A DNA stretch of 29,869 nucleotides. It comes from a virus. The number at the start of each line of letters is the position of its first letter. Position 1 is the first letter of the stretch. Position numbers and translations under genes: made by a program. Positions 20,177 through 29,151 of this stretch are shown piece after piece. The stretch covers positions 1-29,869 of the IMG/VR virus record IMGVR_UViG_3300011420_000026; one strand, 5' to 3'. The notes beneath the pieces are model-generated. The model searched no databases, had not been told where the DNA came from, and saw only the letters and a program-made list of their open reading frames with translations.

Positions 20177-22048
20177 ATGGCAGACAATATTGCAGTAACA
20201 GCAGGAGCAGGCACTATAATTGCTGCTGATGATATAGCAGGTATTTTACATCAACGTGTAAAATTATCGTTGGGCGCGGACGGTGTTGGGGCAGATGCAC
20301 CGATTGGTGGGGGAGTAGAGGCAGGAGTTTTACGTGTAACTATTGCTTCAGATTCTTCTGGAGTTCTTTCTATTGATGATAATGGTGGGGCTCTTACTGT
20401 AGATGGAACTGTTACATCTAATTTAGGTGCTACAGATAATGCTGTGTTAGACAGCATTGATGCTTCTACTAGTCGTCTTATTTCCAGTGCAACTAATATT
20501 AATGCTGGTTCTGCTCTAGCTACAACTTCCTTTGTTGTCGGCACTAGATATAAAGCTACTCCTCCTACATTTACTGATGGTCAAGAAGGTGCTTTACAGA
20601 TAGATAGTGCTGGGAAACTTCTAACTTCCAGTGCAGTTTCTGCTATTGTTCCAGGCACAGCCGCAACAAATCTTGGGAAAGCAATTGACTCTGTCGGAGG
20701 CGCTACCGACACAGGGATTGTTACTCTTGCCATTAGAGATGATTCTCTAACTGCACTAACTCCAGTTGACGGAGATTACGTTGCGTTGCGTGTTAACTCG
20801 ACAGGCGCTTTGCATGTGACTGGGGGCGGGGGCGGAACTGAGTATGCGGTAGATACTGCATTAGGCGCAACTCCTACTGGCTCGCTTGCTATTGCGATTC
20901 GAGACGATGCTCTTTCAACTCTAACTCCAGTAGAAGGAGATGCCATTGGTCTAAGGGTTAATTCGACTGGTGCTCTCTGGGTGGCTCCTATCGCTGGCGC
21001 TGCTGATAAACTTGACGATCAAGCCTTTACCTTAACTACAGATTCGGTTGTAATGATCGGAGCGATTCGTGATGATGCTCTGGCAGCACTTGCTGCCGCT
21101 GAGGGCGATGCAGTTCCGTTACGAGTAAGTTCTACGGGAGCATTGCATGTTACGGGAGCAGGTGGTGGCACACAATTTGCTGAGGATTCTGCTCATACAA
21201 CTGCTGATCTTGGAACTCTAGCTCTAGCAGTTCGTCATGATACTTCAACTACTGGTCTTGGAGTTGATGGCGATTATGCCGCTCTTGTTTTAAATGCTAA
21301 TGGTAGACTTTTTACTACTTCTACAATAGATGCTGCACTACCTGCTGGAACTAATAATATTGGTGATGTGGATATATTAACTATTGCAGCAGGGGATAAT
21401 AATATCGGAAATGTCGATATTGTTACTATGCCCACAGTTACAGTCAATGCTCATGCTGTAACTAACGCAGGCACCTTTGCAACACAAGTTGATGGTGCTG
21501 CTCTTACTGCTTTGCAGGTTATAGATAATCCGGTGCTTGTTGATGATGCGGCATTTACCCCAGGAACATCGTCAGTGACAATGGCTGGTTTTCAAGCAGA
21601 CGAAGCCTCCACAGACTCAGTTGATGAGGGTGACGCGGGCGCTGCTAGAATGACTCTCACCCGTAAGGTTATTGTCAATTCCCAACCACATACTGCTGGT
21701 GGGTGCTTAATTCTTAAAGTGCTAGATAATGACGAAACCGAAGATGAAATTAAAGCAACGGCGGGGACATTATATACGTTGTATTGTTTTAATTCCACTA
21801 ATGCTATTCTGTATGTTAAACTGTATAATGCTACTGCGGCAAACGTAACTGTTGGAACTACAACTCCAGTTATGACCATCCCAGTTCCGGGGAATAATGA
21901 CACAGATGGTGCTGGAGTCGTGCTTTCATGGCCCCTTGGGGTTAATTTTGATACGGCTATTACTGTCGCAACGACAACCGCTTTAGCGGACAATGACACA
22001 GGAGCACCGGGAGCAAATGCGATGACCCTCGCTGGCACCTATTTCTAA
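20177..22048 (+). CDS. repeat-containing structural protein (623 aa)
   Basis: A long, Ala/Thr/Gly/Val-rich beta protein. Its middle has at least four copies of a 45-75-residue module with the signature IRDDxLxxLTPxEGDxxxLRVNSTGALHV (cores at about 185-215, 235-270, 295-330 and 348-380), with a weaker fifth (FTPGTSSVTMAGFQADEAST) near 460. The modules probably form a fibrous or decoration structure, as in other phage structural proteins with this repeat. The C-terminal 140 residues form a different beta domain (CLILKVLDNDETEDEIKATA). It overlaps the next gene at TAATG. Confidence 0.85.
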   Translation: MADNIAVTAGAGTIIAADDIAGILHQRVKLSLGADGVGADAPIGGGVEAGVLRVTIASDSSGVLSIDDNGGALTVDGTVTSNLGATDNAVLDSIDASTSRLISSATNINAGSALATTSFVVGTRYKATPPTFTDGQEGALQIDSAGKLLTSSAVSAIVPGTAATNLGKAIDSVGGATDTGIVTLAIRDDSLTALTPVDGDYVALRVNSTGALHVTGGGGGTEYAVDTALGATPTGSLAIAIRDDALSTLTPVEGDAIGLRVNSTGALWVAPIAGAADKLDDQAFTLTTDSVVMIGAIRDDALAALAAAEGDAVPLRVSSTGALHVTGAGGGTQFAEDSAHTTADLGTLALAVRHDTSTTGLGVDGDYAALVLNANGRLFTTSTIDAALPAGTNNIGDVDILTIAAGDNNIGNVDIVTMPTVTVNAHAVTNAGTFATQVDGAALTALQVIDNPVLVDDAAFTPGTSSVTMAGFQADEASTDSVDEGDAGAARMTLTRKVIVNSQPHTAGGCLILKVLDNDETEDEIKATAGTLYTLYCFNSTNAILYVKLYNATAANVTVGTTTPVMTIPVPGNNDTDGAGVVLSWPLGVNFDTAITVATTTALADNDTGAPGANAMTLAGTYF

Positions 22049-22722
22049 TGAGCCTTACTTTAACGGGTGTAGGAGGCAAGTTGTCAAAGGCTGCTGGCGG
22101 CGGCGGTCCTGTTGCTTTTGTTTCCTCAGTAGTTGGAACGATCAACTTCACTCCGGCATTGACGGTAACGAGTGTAGCACCTTCCGGCTCTGATAGACTT
22201 CTGCTCGTCGGGATACATTGGTCCGATGCTACGGCAACTGTAGGGACGGTGGTTTTCAATACCAGCGAGAGTTTAACGCGGTTGGGTGGGGGCATTCAAG
22301 GAATCCTGCATAGCGATATTTGGTATCTCATAGCACCGTCTGTAACAACGGCGAGTCTTGTCATAACCATGGCTGGTGCTACTTCGATGGGGAGTTTAAT
22401 GGCGGGAGCGAATTGGCTTACCGGAACCCATCAAACAACTCCATTGACCGATTTCCAATCCTTTGGCACAGTCGTGAATCCGGGAGCGCAGCCAACACTT
22501 ACGATCTCCAGCACGACGAACGACTTAGTATTCGATGCCCTTATGGTTGAGTCAGCACCGACTATTGGTGCAGGTCAGACCTTGAGATACACAACTGCTG
22601 GGAACTCTCTAGAATCTCGTGGTAGCACCGAGCCGGGAGCAGCATCAGTTACTATGTCGTGGTCTGCCATCTCAAATTTTAGTGCCTATATACATACTGC
22701 CTGCAATATTGAGTCCTCATAA
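22048..22722 (+). CDS. putative virion adhesion/structural protein (224 aa)
   Basis: A 224-aa beta-rich protein with a layout common in phage virion proteins: FVSSVVGTINFTPALTVTSV, DRLLLVGIHWSDATATVGTV, SDIWYLIAPSVTTASLVITM and DFQSFGTVVNPGAQPTLTIS. The repeated V-strand and W-Y-L-AP pattern suggests a jelly roll. It is fused end-to-start with both neighbours (TAATG), so expressed with them. Base composition moves to higher GC here, the beginning of a richer segment. Confidence 0.75.
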   Translation: MSLTLTGVGGKLSKAAGGGGPVAFVSSVVGTINFTPALTVTSVAPSGSDRLLLVGIHWSDATATVGTVVFNTSESLTRLGGGIQGILHSDIWYLIAPSVTTASLVITMAGATSMGSLMAGANWLTGTHQTTPLTDFQSFGTVVNPGAQPTLTISSTTNDLVFDALMVESAPTIGAGQTLRYTTAGNSLESRGSTEPGAASVTMSWSAISNFSAYIHTACNIESS

Positions 22723-24779
22723 TGGCTACTTGGGCATCAAGAATCGGCGCTGCGGGTGTAGTCCGTTCCTGGGACTTCAATACCTCTGCCCAGCTCGGAG
22801 ATACCGACCTTACGGATAACGTCGGCTTCGTGGCGGGCGGGAGTAATGACCCGGAGATTGACCTCACAACACCGGCTCATCCCGGAGGCGGATCGTTAAA
22901 GTTTACCGTTCCGGGGTTGAGCGGGGCTAATGCTGGTGGAGAGTGGTGGGGGAACTTTTCTACTGACCTGCTGACCCGCTTCGGTGCCAACTCGGAGTTC
23001 TGGGTGCAGTGGCGGGAGAGAAAAAACAGTGCGATGTGCACTGTGGACTTAACCGACCCCGGCGGTTCCACCGGAATAAAAACGCTGATTCTAGGGCATC
23101 AGAACGGCACGGATGCTAATCCGGGCGCGGCCAATCCAGACGTAGCCATTAGCAGCGACCACATGAAGATTGTGGTGCAAACTTATCAGCACACGGCTGC
23201 GACCCGGTTTCCGATTGTCTACCGCTACCACCCGGACGACATGAGCAACGCGCAGTTGTTCGAGGTTTTGGGCGGCGGTGAATTCGGTCTTGAAAACGCG
23301 ATTCCCTCTCCGTTCTGTCGGTACAACGGCAGCCGCGACGGGTGCCTGATGTGGATCGCGGATCAGTGGGACACTTACACGCTGCATGTGACGACCGGGG
23401 ATTACGACGACACGACCTACGGGAATCCCTGTTTTTCAAACAGTGAGTTTCAGCTTTACATCCAGCGACCGGGTGAATCGCGTCAACTCGTTGTGGATTG
23501 GCAGACCACTACTAGCGGATATGTTGAATTGCAGGCGTGGCCGGAGGGATTTCCGTGGGAATACGGCAAACTCTGGTTTGGCCCCTACATCACCAACAAA
23601 GTAGATTCACAGTCTCATGCTGACATGATCCTGTGGATTTCGGACGTAATCGTATCCAGTCAGGACATTGCCGAAGTAACAGAAGAATCGAGCGCGCTAG
23701 CCACGGTGGCCGCGGGCTTGTCCCCTGGACAGTGGGGGACGCTGGATACAACAGATATTGAAACGGTTTGTTCCAGCGACGACGTAGGGGGTGGTGCTTC
23801 TGGTGGGATATTTGGCTATTGCAACAAACAGGTCTGGGACTCGATTACGCGCAGATTTTATGTCTCAGGTTCGGACCATCTAACAAACGGGTCGGATCAC
23901 GTCAAAGGTGTTTACTATGACGACGCGACGAATACGTGGGAAGTGTTTAGAGTTCCTGATACTCCGAACTGGGGCATTGTCGAAACCTCACACGGGAACG
24001 CGCACCAAGCGATAAGCGCGACTGACCGATATTACTACACGATCCAGTATTTTCAGTCCAAGAACGCGGTGCGGCGTTTCCACATTGACAATCTTACGTG
24101 GGACACTCTTCCAACCAATTCATTCGACGATTACACAGCAACAAACGGCGGGTACGGAAGCATATTTTTCATACCCAATCACGGTTTGATGCAAGTCCTC
24201 CCCTACGGGGATGGCGGGGATGGAAGGTCGGAGCTTTATCGGTTTAATGAATCCACGGATACGTGGAGCCAGATCGGGGCCGGGGTCTACGATGTTGGCA
24301 CATACGCAACGTGGGATGCGTACTGTGCGTACTCAAACTTGGGCTTCTTCGGAGGTGGAGGGACTTATCCACGGAAGGTCTATAAATACAACCCAGCCGA
24401 TTCAACTGTCACCGCCTGCGCCGATGCCCCGGTAGATTTCGTCCTGTCCGACGACAGCATGATCGTTATCGTGGGTTCTCCGACTAGCCCCTATGTGTAT
24501 GCGTGGCACGCCAATGGGGCGATGTATAGATACGACATTGTTGGGAATTCCTGGTCAACGATTGACGCGATAGGAACCAACCGATTTGATCCAGTCAACA
24601 ATCGGTCTGAAGCAACGTGGTATGTGATCGGCGGACAGTGTGAGACCTACGGAGTAATTGTTCTGTCAAAGTTCCACGCGACGGATGCGAACTGCAACGT
24701 CTACGTGTTCAAGCCGGATGCGGCGGATGCTCCGGCGGAAGAACCAACACAACTTCGTGGCTCTATGTCAATGAGATAA
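22722..24779 (+). CDS. putative receptor-binding protein: lectin-like domain plus Kelch-like propeller (685 aa)
   Basis: Two-part protein. Residues 1-330 resemble a concanavalin/LamG-type domain (WDFNTSAQLGDTDL, EFWVQWRERKN, ELQAWPEGFPWEYGKLWFGP). Residues 370-665 carry repeated Kelch-type blades ending in DxxTxTW: DATNTWEVFRVPD, DNLTWDTLPTNSF, ESTDTWSQIGAG, NSWSTIDAIG, with Tyr-rich inner strands. Such a propeller usually binds sugars or proteins. Likely a tail or head fibre that contacts the host surface. Coding is clearly more GC-rich than the flanking operon, which suggests module exchange. Confidence 0.75.
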   Translation: MATWASRIGAAGVVRSWDFNTSAQLGDTDLTDNVGFVAGGSNDPEIDLTTPAHPGGGSLKFTVPGLSGANAGGEWWGNFSTDLLTRFGANSEFWVQWRERKNSAMCTVDLTDPGGSTGIKTLILGHQNGTDANPGAANPDVAISSDHMKIVVQTYQHTAATRFPIVYRYHPDDMSNAQLFEVLGGGEFGLENAIPSPFCRYNGSRDGCLMWIADQWDTYTLHVTTGDYDDTTYGNPCFSNSEFQLYIQRPGESRQLVVDWQTTTSGYVELQAWPEGFPWEYGKLWFGPYITNKVDSQSHADMILWISDVIVSSQDIAEVTEESSALATVAAGLSPGQWGTLDTTDIETVCSSDDVGGGASGGIFGYCNKQVWDSITRRFYVSGSDHLTNGSDHVKGVYYDDATNTWEVFRVPDTPNWGIVETSHGNAHQAISATDRYYYTIQYFQSKNAVRRFHIDNLTWDTLPTNSFDDYTATNGGYGSIFFIPNHGLMQVLPYGDGGDGRSELYRFNESTDTWSQIGAGVYDVGTYATWDAYCAYSNLGFFGGGGTYPRKVYKYNPADSTVTACADAPVDFVLSDDSMIVIVGSPTSPYVYAWHANGAMYRYDIVGNSWSTIDAIGTNRFDPVNNRSEATWYVIGGQCETYGVIVLSKFHATDANCNVYVFKPDAADAPAEEPTQLRGSMSMR

Positions 24780-24781
24780 TA

Positions 24782-25165
24782 GTGACACAAAATTATAATT
24801 ATGTTCAAGGGGAATGGAATGTAATCTGCGATGTCTGCGGATTTAAGTTTAAGTCTTCCCAACTTAAAAAGCGGTGGGATGGATTCATGGTCTGTAAGGA
24901 TGATTGGGAAACTCCTAATCCACAACAGTATGCGAGAGTTCCAAGAACTGAAAAACCTATCCCTTGGGCAAGACCAGAACCAGCAGATCATTATATTGAT
25001 GAGAGTATAGACTGCGCTCTGATTGAAGAGATTAATCTTCCAGCAGGGGTAATCGCAGGAATAGATGGTGGAACGTATCATATATACAAGGCAAGAACTA
25101 TTGGTCCTGTATCTATTACAAATGATACCATCGTAGTAGTTCATTGTGAATGGGCAATTATATAA
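24782..25165 (+). CDS. zinc-ribbon phage protein (127 aa)
   Basis: GTG start (24782) just after the upstream stop. The N-terminal 60 residues hold CDVCGFKFKSSQLKKRWDG and MVCKDDWETPNPQQY. This is a well-known small phage module with Cys-x2-Cys, a Trp-x-GFMVC-xDxW segment and a P-PQ turn; three Cys and Asp/His probably bind zinc. The other half is a beta segment (GVIAGIDGGTYHIYKARTIG). It lies among the tail genes and may help tail assembly or be a minor virion protein. Function not established. Confidence 0.8.
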   Translation: MTQNYNYVQGEWNVICDVCGFKFKSSQLKKRWDGFMVCKDDWETPNPQQYARVPRTEKPIPWARPEPADHYIDESIDCALIEEINLPAGVIAGIDGGTYHIYKARTIGPVSITNDTIVVVHCEWAII

Positions 25166-25168
25166 ATA

Positions 25169-25843
25169 ATGGCAAGCACACTAAAAGTAGATTTTATAGA
25201 ACCAGAAAGTGCGGCATTTGTAACGATAAGTTCCGGAACGGGGGCGCTAACCACAACGAAACTGAGCATATCTACGGCTGTTGGAAAGATCATCCCCGGC
25301 GCGACATCGCTCTCGCATCGGAACAATGCCGACAGCGCGGACAACCTGTTGATCTCGGATGCGGGGATAGTTTCAACTCGCAACCTTCTTGACCTAAGTA
25401 ACGCAGCAGCCGGGCAGATAAAGTTTCCTGCCGCGCAGAATGCCTCAGCAAACGCGAACACGCTCGACGACTACGAAGAAGGAACATGGTCGCCGGCTTC
25501 TAGCGGGACGGCCACTTATAGCTTTCAAATCGGCACCTATACCAAGATCGGAAGGGTTGTAATTGTCACCGGCTTTCTTGAAATTTTACTTATTGGCACC
25601 GGCGATCCGCAGCAATTAGCTGGATTTCCTTTTGCCTCCAGTGGCGCGTTTGCTAATTACCCCATGACTATAGCGGACTCACAGAGTATCGCGACCGCTG
25701 TGGTGTCGCTCGATGGGCGGGTAAATGCGGCCAGCACGGGCATGACTTTCATGACAAGAATAGCCGCCTCAACTAGTGACGCTGTTCGTAACGTTCTGGC
25801 TAATGGATCAAAGCTCAGTTTCAGCGGTGCTTACATAACTTAA
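25169..25843 (+). CDS. tail fibre-like protein (224 aa)
   Basis: A 224-aa protein with the motif YEEGTWSPASSGTATYSFQI and GTYTKIGRVVIVTGFLE, a very common C-terminal module of phage tail fibres and appendages. The first part (DFIEPESAAFVTISSGTGAL, LSHRNNADSADNLLISDAG) looks like a triple-helix-type shaft. No chaperone domain seen. Probably part of a host-recognition complex with the protein at 22722-24779. GC-rich relative to the following genes. Confidence 0.8.
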   Translation: MASTLKVDFIEPESAAFVTISSGTGALTTTKLSISTAVGKIIPGATSLSHRNNADSADNLLISDAGIVSTRNLLDLSNAAAGQIKFPAAQNASANANTLDDYEEGTWSPASSGTATYSFQIGTYTKIGRVVIVTGFLEILLIGTGDPQQLAGFPFASSGAFANYPMTIADSQSIATAVVSLDGRVNAASTGMTFMTRIAASTSDAVRNVLANGSKLSFSGAYIT

Positions 25844-25854
25844 AGGATAACCAA

Positions 25855-26145
25855 ATGATTGAGAAGAAAATAGAAGTCTGCATAGGCACCGATCGTTCGA
25901 GGCATGTTCGGGCGCGGCTGTCTCTAATGCTCGTTGACGGTGGCAACGTCATCCACGAGCATTTCCACAGCATCGCCATCGGGCCCGAGGATAATCTGGC
26001 CGCGCTGCGTTCTATAAACGAAGCGCACATCTCAGCTCCTGGTGGCGGAGTGCCCGGCGCTCCGTGGCCCGCGATCCCCGACGATGAGTGGGAGAAGGTG
26101 GTCAAGGTCTGCGCCATCATCCACGCGCCACAGGCGCGCCGTTAA
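25855..26145 (+). CDS. hypothetical protein (96 aa)
   Basis: A 96-aa protein, 11 nt after the fibre gene, with ribosome-binding site AAAGGATAACCAA. Beta strands at the start (KKIEVCIGTDRSRHVRARL, GGNVIHEHFHSIAIGP), then DNLAALRSINEAHI and a Gly/Pro turn (GGGVPGAPWPAIPDDEW). Its GC-rich composition matches the fibre gene, so it probably came with it. Role unknown, perhaps a fibre assembly factor. Confidence 0.7.
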   Translation: MIEKKIEVCIGTDRSRHVRARLSLMLVDGGNVIHEHFHSIAIGPEDNLAALRSINEAHISAPGGGVPGAPWPAIPDDEWEKVVKVCAIIHAPQARR

Positions 26146-26226
26146 AAGAGAGCGCTGAAAAGCCAATGGCGCCATCGTCGCCGAAGCCAGTTAAAACACC
26201 TAGTATTTTCAAGGAGAAAGTAGGCA

Positions 26227-26484
26227 ATGGAATTTAACTTTACTGAGATTATCACCACCTTTATTGCTACTCTCCCAGCTACTATCGCAGCAGTAGCGGC
26301 ACTAATTGTGTCTATACGAAATGGAAGTAAGGTAGAAGAGGTCAGACATGCAACAAACAGCATGAAGGATCAACTCGTCGCCGCTGCACTCCAAGAAGGA
26401 AAGTCTGAGGGCCGCGCCGCTGGTATGGTTGAGGAAAGAGCGAATCAGAAAGAAAAACAACAGGAAACGGAACGTAAACAATAA
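26227..26484 (+). CDS. small membrane protein, holin-like (85 aa)
   Basis: Starts at ATG 26227 after AAGGAGAAAGTAGGCA. Residues 8-29 form one transmembrane helix (IITTFIATLPATIAAVAALI), followed by VSIRNGSKVEEVRHATNSMKDQLV and a long charged helical tail. This topology (short N-terminus, one helix, charged cytoplasmic tail) is common in late-region phage membrane proteins, some of which are holins. No lysin is seen in the window, so only a holin-like possibility is noted. Confidence 0.7.
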   Translation: MEFNFTEIITTFIATLPATIAAVAALIVSIRNGSKVEEVRHATNSMKDQLVAAALQEGKSEGRAAGMVEERANQKEKQQETERKQ

Positions 26485-26486
26485 TT

Positions 26487-26774
26487 ATGCCAAGTTCACC
26501 GAACTATAAAAGAAACTACCAGGAAGAGTATCAGAACGAGGATCGCGAACGCCGGAAGCTTCGAGCTATGCGTAATGCTGCTCGAAGACAGCTTATGAAG
26601 GAAGGCAGGGTCCACAAGGGAGATGGTAAGGATGTTAACCATGTTAATCCTCTCTCAAAGGGCGGTGGGAATTCCCGAGGCAATCTGAATGTAGTGGGGA
26701 AAAATCGAAATAGCTCCTATGCAAGAACTCGAACTGGAGCAATGAAGGCACGGAAATCATATCCCAAGGGGTAA
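26487..26774 (+). CDS. HNH-endonuclease-like protein (95 aa)
   Basis: A small, very basic protein. Residues 45-80 (DGKDVNHVNPLSKGGGNSRG, NLNVVGKNRNSS) follow the HNH pattern seen in phage proteins: DVxHxNPLSKGGxNxxxNLxVxxKxxN. His52 would be the catalytic base and the later Asn residues the metal ligands. The usual zinc Cys pairs are absent, so it is a minimal HNH. Possible roles are packaging-linked nicking or DNA processing. Confidence 0.75.
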   Translation: MPSSPNYKRNYQEEYQNEDRERRKLRAMRNAARRQLMKEGRVHKGDGKDVNHVNPLSKGGGNSRGNLNVVGKNRNSSYARTRTGAMKARKSYPKG

Positions 26775-26777
26775 TTT

Positions 26778-27716
26778 GTGGCGACCAGCAACTCAGTGGA
26801 TTTCACAGTAACACGAGATAATCTTGTCAAATACGCCCTGCTGAATGTTGGGGGTATTGGTGATGGAGAATCTCCGTCATCTAATCAATTGACAGATTGC
26901 TCAATGATACTCAATATGATTGCCAAGGCATGGCATTCAGATGGGATGCCTTTATGGGCCTTAAAAGAGGGGTATATCCTTCCGGTAAGCGACACGAATC
27001 AAGTCCTGCTCGGGCCTTCAGGCGGACATGCGACACTTTCCTATGTTCATGCTACTCTTACTGCGTCTAGTGCTGGCGTTACTATTGATATTGCTGATAC
27101 TACTGGAATTTCTAATACCAATTCCATTGGTGTGGAATTGGATGATGGCACTATGCACTGGACTACAGTGAATGGTGTTCCTACTGCCACGGTGATTACT
27201 CTTACCTCGGGACTTGCTTCTACTGCCTCTGTTGGGAATCATGTGTATGCCTATGCTGCAAAGATACAGAGACCTCTGAAGATTCTAGAAGCTATAAGTA
27301 TGAATATGGGTAATCCTCCAAATACTGAGGTTGAGGTTCAAGTAACTACTCATAATGACTTCTTCTTCACTTCAGATACGACCTCTGAATCATCGCAAGC
27401 GCTGAAACTCTGGTATGATCCACAACTTATTAATGGTATTGTGAGCATTTGGCCTAGATTCCAGGATGGAGGAAATATAATCAAGATTTGGTTTCATCGT
27501 CCATTTGAGGATTTTGATGCCGCTGGGGATAATCCAGATTTTCCACAGGAGTTTTACTTACCTCTTCTATGGCAACTCTCATGGGCAATATCTCCTCAGT
27601 ATGGAGTTCAACTTAAGGAAAGAACTATGTTCCTTCAAGAAGCAGCAATACTTAAGAAGGCTGCTCTTGACTTTGTAATGGAAGAAGGTTCACTTAGAAT
27701 CTCACCAAATGTCTAA
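26778..27716 (+). CDS. P22 gp4-like head-tail adaptor (tail accessory factor)
   Basis: A 312-aa protein with a GTG start. The opening, NLVKYALLNVGGIGDGESPS then LTDCSMILNMIAKAWHSDGM and PLWALKEGY, matches the N-terminal helical domain of P22 tail accessory factor gp4-like proteins. These bind beneath the portal to close the head. Residues about 85-165 form an inserted beta domain (GHATLSYVHATLTASSAGVT, VELDDGTMHWTTVNGVP). The end, FYLPLLWQLSWAISPQYGV and AILKKAALDFV, is helical again. Assignment is supported by the gp10-like gene that overlaps its 3' end by 8 nt. Confidence 0.85.
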   Translation: MATSNSVDFTVTRDNLVKYALLNVGGIGDGESPSSNQLTDCSMILNMIAKAWHSDGMPLWALKEGYILPVSDTNQVLLGPSGGHATLSYVHATLTASSAGVTIDIADTTGISNTNSIGVELDDGTMHWTTVNGVPTATVITLTSGLASTASVGNHVYAYAAKIQRPLKILEAISMNMGNPPNTEVEVQVTTHNDFFFTSDTTSESSQALKLWYDPQLINGIVSIWPRFQDGGNIIKIWFHRPFEDFDAAGDNPDFPQEFYLPLLWQLSWAISPQYGVQLKERTMFLQEAAILKKAALDFVMEEGSLRISPNV

Positions 27717-29148
27717 ACTACGAGTCGTTGCCAAGGATGCAGATGTCGAAATAAAGGAATTCCCCTTTGGGGGAATGATCCTTAATCGCGCATCTGGTCT
27801 CAAGGATCAACGATATATTAATGTTATCTTCGAGAAGGTAGAGAATCCTGCGGCTGGAACATCTAGAGCTTATGTAATTAAACGTCCAGGATTACTTAAT
27901 TATTCCCAACCTTCGGGAGGTAGTGCTACAGGCCGTGGGGTATATCATTGGCCAGGAACTGGAAAGATATATAGTGTCTTTAATAATAAGATATGGAGTG
28001 ACACCACAGACCTTGGAGTAACTCTCACTGGGAGTTCTGGTAAGGTGTGGTTCGATGAGTCTCCACAAACCTTTGGAGCAGGATATCGTTTGTTTGTAAG
28101 TGATGGTGTGAAACTCTATGATATCAATACAAGCGATACGATTAATGTTACAGATACTACAGATGATGCTCAATTTCCAACTCCTAATCTTGGTCCTGTT
28201 ATCTGGTTTGATAGCTACTTGTTATTTGGGAAAGCCAATGGAGAAATCTGGAATAGCACCGAAGATACATTTGCGTCATATTCCTCTTTAGATTTTCTTG
28301 CGGCCGAGATGTTTGGGGATGATCTAGAATGTATTATTAGACAGAAGGATCAGATAATTGCTCTTGGAAAATACGGAATAGAGTTCTTCTTTGATAATGC
28401 AAATACTGTCGGATCTCCTCTATTACGCATAGATCAGAACGCTCTTCATATTGGACTTACCAGTAAGAATAGCGTTGCGACCTGTGGAGATTCTCTCTGT
28501 TTTGTAGGAAAAGAGAAAGCTCAGGGATACTCCGTATGGATGATAGAGAATCTTACTTCCTGCAAGAAAGTATCTACTGAGCAAATAGAACGTATACTTA
28601 AGGCTGAAGTATCAAGTATCTCTTCCTGCACGGCTACCATGTTTCGGGTGTCGGGACATATGCTATACATTCTAAATCTTTCAGAAGGAAACCGGACATT
28701 AGTATATGATCTTACCGAGAACTTTTGGGTAGAATGGCAAAGTGCTCTTGGGAATAAGTTCAACTGTATCTCTGCTACCGAGAAAGATGGTATTATCTTT
28801 CTTCAGGATGCTACTAATGGACGAGTATATATGTTCGATCCTAATACCTACCAAGATAGTGGATCTAACTTTGTAGTGACACTTCAAACAGACAATTATA
28901 TGTGTGAGCGGCCGGATTCTAAGAAATGCTCTACACTTGAGATAGAAGGAGATACTACTACTGGGAATCTGACAGCATCTTACAGTGATGATGACTACGC
29001 CAATTTCAGCACTCCCCGGAATATAGATATGTCTTTGGTCTGGAAACATCTAGAGCGACTTGGGTCGTTTATACGTCGAGCCTGGAAATTTACTTACACA
29101 GATAATTTTCCATTGAGACTCATAAAGTTTACATTACATATTAAATAG
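27709..29148 (+). CDS. P22 gp10-like packaged-DNA stabilisation (tail hub) protein
   Basis: A 479-aa protein following the gp4-like gene, as in P22. Typical parts: PGLLNYSQPSGGSATGRGVY near the start, YRLFVSDGVKLYDIN, DLECIIRQKDQIIALGKYGI, EFFFDNANTVGSPLLRIDQN, then VGKEKAQGYSVWMIENLTSC, which reads as a beta-propeller-type hub. It probably sits below gp4 and carries the needle. Ends in TAG, then one TAT codon before the ATG of the next gene in the same frame. Confidence 0.88.
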   Translation: MSKLRVVAKDADVEIKEFPFGGMILNRASGLKDQRYINVIFEKVENPAAGTSRAYVIKRPGLLNYSQPSGGSATGRGVYHWPGTGKIYSVFNNKIWSDTTDLGVTLTGSSGKVWFDESPQTFGAGYRLFVSDGVKLYDINTSDTINVTDTTDDAQFPTPNLGPVIWFDSYLLFGKANGEIWNSTEDTFASYSSLDFLAAEMFGDDLECIIRQKDQIIALGKYGIEFFFDNANTVGSPLLRIDQNALHIGLTSKNSVATCGDSLCFVGKEKAQGYSVWMIENLTSCKKVSTEQIERILKAEVSSISSCTATMFRVSGHMLYILNLSEGNRTLVYDLTENFWVEWQSALGNKFNCISATEKDGIIFLQDATNGRVYMFDPNTYQDSGSNFVVTLQTDNYMCERPDSKKCSTLEIEGDTTTGNLTASYSDDDYANFSTPRNIDMSLVWKHLERLGSFIRRAWKFTYTDNFPLRLIKFTLHIK

Positions 29149-29151
29149 TAT

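Noticed and set aside
26166-26237. 23-codon plus-strand frame (MAPSSPKPVKTPSIFKEKVG...)
   Set aside because: It fills the 81-nt gap before 26227 and looks slightly protein-like, but it has only a weak ribosome-binding site; too little evidence.
27122-27137. TTCCATT-GG-TGTGGAA in the gp4-like gene
   Set aside because: Only one arm matches the operator dyad, and it is isolated in the late operon; treated as chance.
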